A stretch of 5,918 bases of DNA from NCBI GenBank assembly GCA_019420545.1, contig JAHZGZ010000235.1, positions 1-5,918 of the forward strand, written 5' to 3'. The notes beneath the pieces are model-generated. The model saw only the letters and a program-made list of their open reading frames with translations. It had not been told where the DNA came from and searched no databases. Numbering within the stretch: position 1 is the stretch's first letter; each line of letters opens with the position of its first letter. Shown one piece after another: positions 5,640 to 5,918 of the stretch. A program made the translations under genes and the position numbers. This stretch comes from Bacteroidales bacterium (GTDB lineage Bacteria; Bacteroidota; Bacteroidia; Bacteroidales; Muribaculaceae).

Positions 5640-5918
5640 ATGTTTTCTAAATTCTTTATAGACAGGCCGATTTTCGCCACCGTGCTCGCCATACTGATGG
5701 TATTGGCCGGACTGCTTACCGTAAAGACCCTACCGGTAGCGCAGTTCCCCGATATCACGCCTCCTACGGTCAACGTGTCGGCCTCTTATCCTGGAGCCGA
5801 CGCCGAGACCGTGGCCCGTACGGTAGGTGTGCCCATCGAGCAGCAGATCAACGGCGTAGAGGGGATGCTCTACATGGGCTCCAATTCCGGAAGCGACGGC
5901 AGCTACGGTCTGACCGTG
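5640..5918 (+). CDS. 5' part of RND efflux inner-membrane pump, AcrB/MexB (HAE1) family (3' truncated by window)
   Basis: The first 93 codons are visible and the frame is still open at the window edge; family members are about 1,040 residues. The ATG at 5640 is supported by AGGA at 5631-5634 (5-base spacing) and by the protein starting exactly as family members do: MFSKFFIDRPIFATVLAI, with the conserved FFIDRPIFA block at residues 5-13. Residues about 12-29 form the first transmembrane helix. LPVAQFPDITPPTV (31-44) and SASYPGADAETV (47-58) are hallmark motifs of the hydrophobe/amphiphile exporters at the start of the porter domain, followed by the PIEQQINGVEGMLYMGSNS stretch. Together with the adaptor and channel genes it completes a proton-driven tripartite exporter. 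The catalytic TM4 aspartates lie beyond the window, so activity cannot be judged. Confidence 0.95.
   Translation, partial: MFSKFFIDRPIFATVLAILMVLAGLLTVKTLPVAQFPDITPPTVNVSASYPGADAETVARTVGVPIEQQINGVEGMLYMGSNSGSDGSYGLTV

Overview
The window looks like a chromosomal segment of a Bacteroidales bacterium. The evidence is the gene families: macroglobulin-type (MG2) secreted proteins that end in a carboxypeptidase-regulatory domain plus a TonB plug, AT-rich leaders without strong Shine-Dalgarno sites, and GC-rich coding sequence. The base composition and protein style would fit Muribaculaceae or a relative. That lineage guess is inference, because no marker gene is present. All five supported genes are on the + strand.

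Left part (1-2519): the 3' end of a large envelope protein with a carboxypeptidase-regulatory-like domain and a barrel-less TonB-receptor plug domain. After a 117-base AT-rich gap comes a short secreted protein with the MG2-type N-terminal half of the same family but no plug half. The two appear to be neighbouring paralogues, one probably full length and one shortened.

Middle (2520-2880): about 360 bases without a convincing gene but highly structured. First comes a tract of about 18-19 degenerate 9-bp units. The units run in one orientation and then reverse, giving a 21-bp perfect dyad and at least one competing pairing. Next is a second, unrelated inverted repeat spanning 2745-2882. Its right arm runs into the start codon of the next gene, and its left arm is split by 26 bp bounded by a 4-bp direct repeat.

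Right part (2881-5918): a tripartite RND efflux operon in the order outer-membrane channel (TolC/NodT-like), periplasmic adaptor lipoprotein (AcrA/MexA-like), and inner-membrane RND pump (AcrB/MexB-like, only its first 93 codons in the window). Together they should form one drug or solute export machine across both membranes. A short hairpin lies between channel and adaptor. A 26-bp imperfect tandem repeat, each copy carrying the palindrome GTCATGAC, lies between adaptor and pump. No regulator gene is visible, so the non-coding structures are the only visible candidates for control.

The protein families here are known. The least explained material is the non-coding DNA: the 9-bp repeat palindrome, the interrupted inverted repeat at the channel start codon, and the tandem palindromes before the pump.
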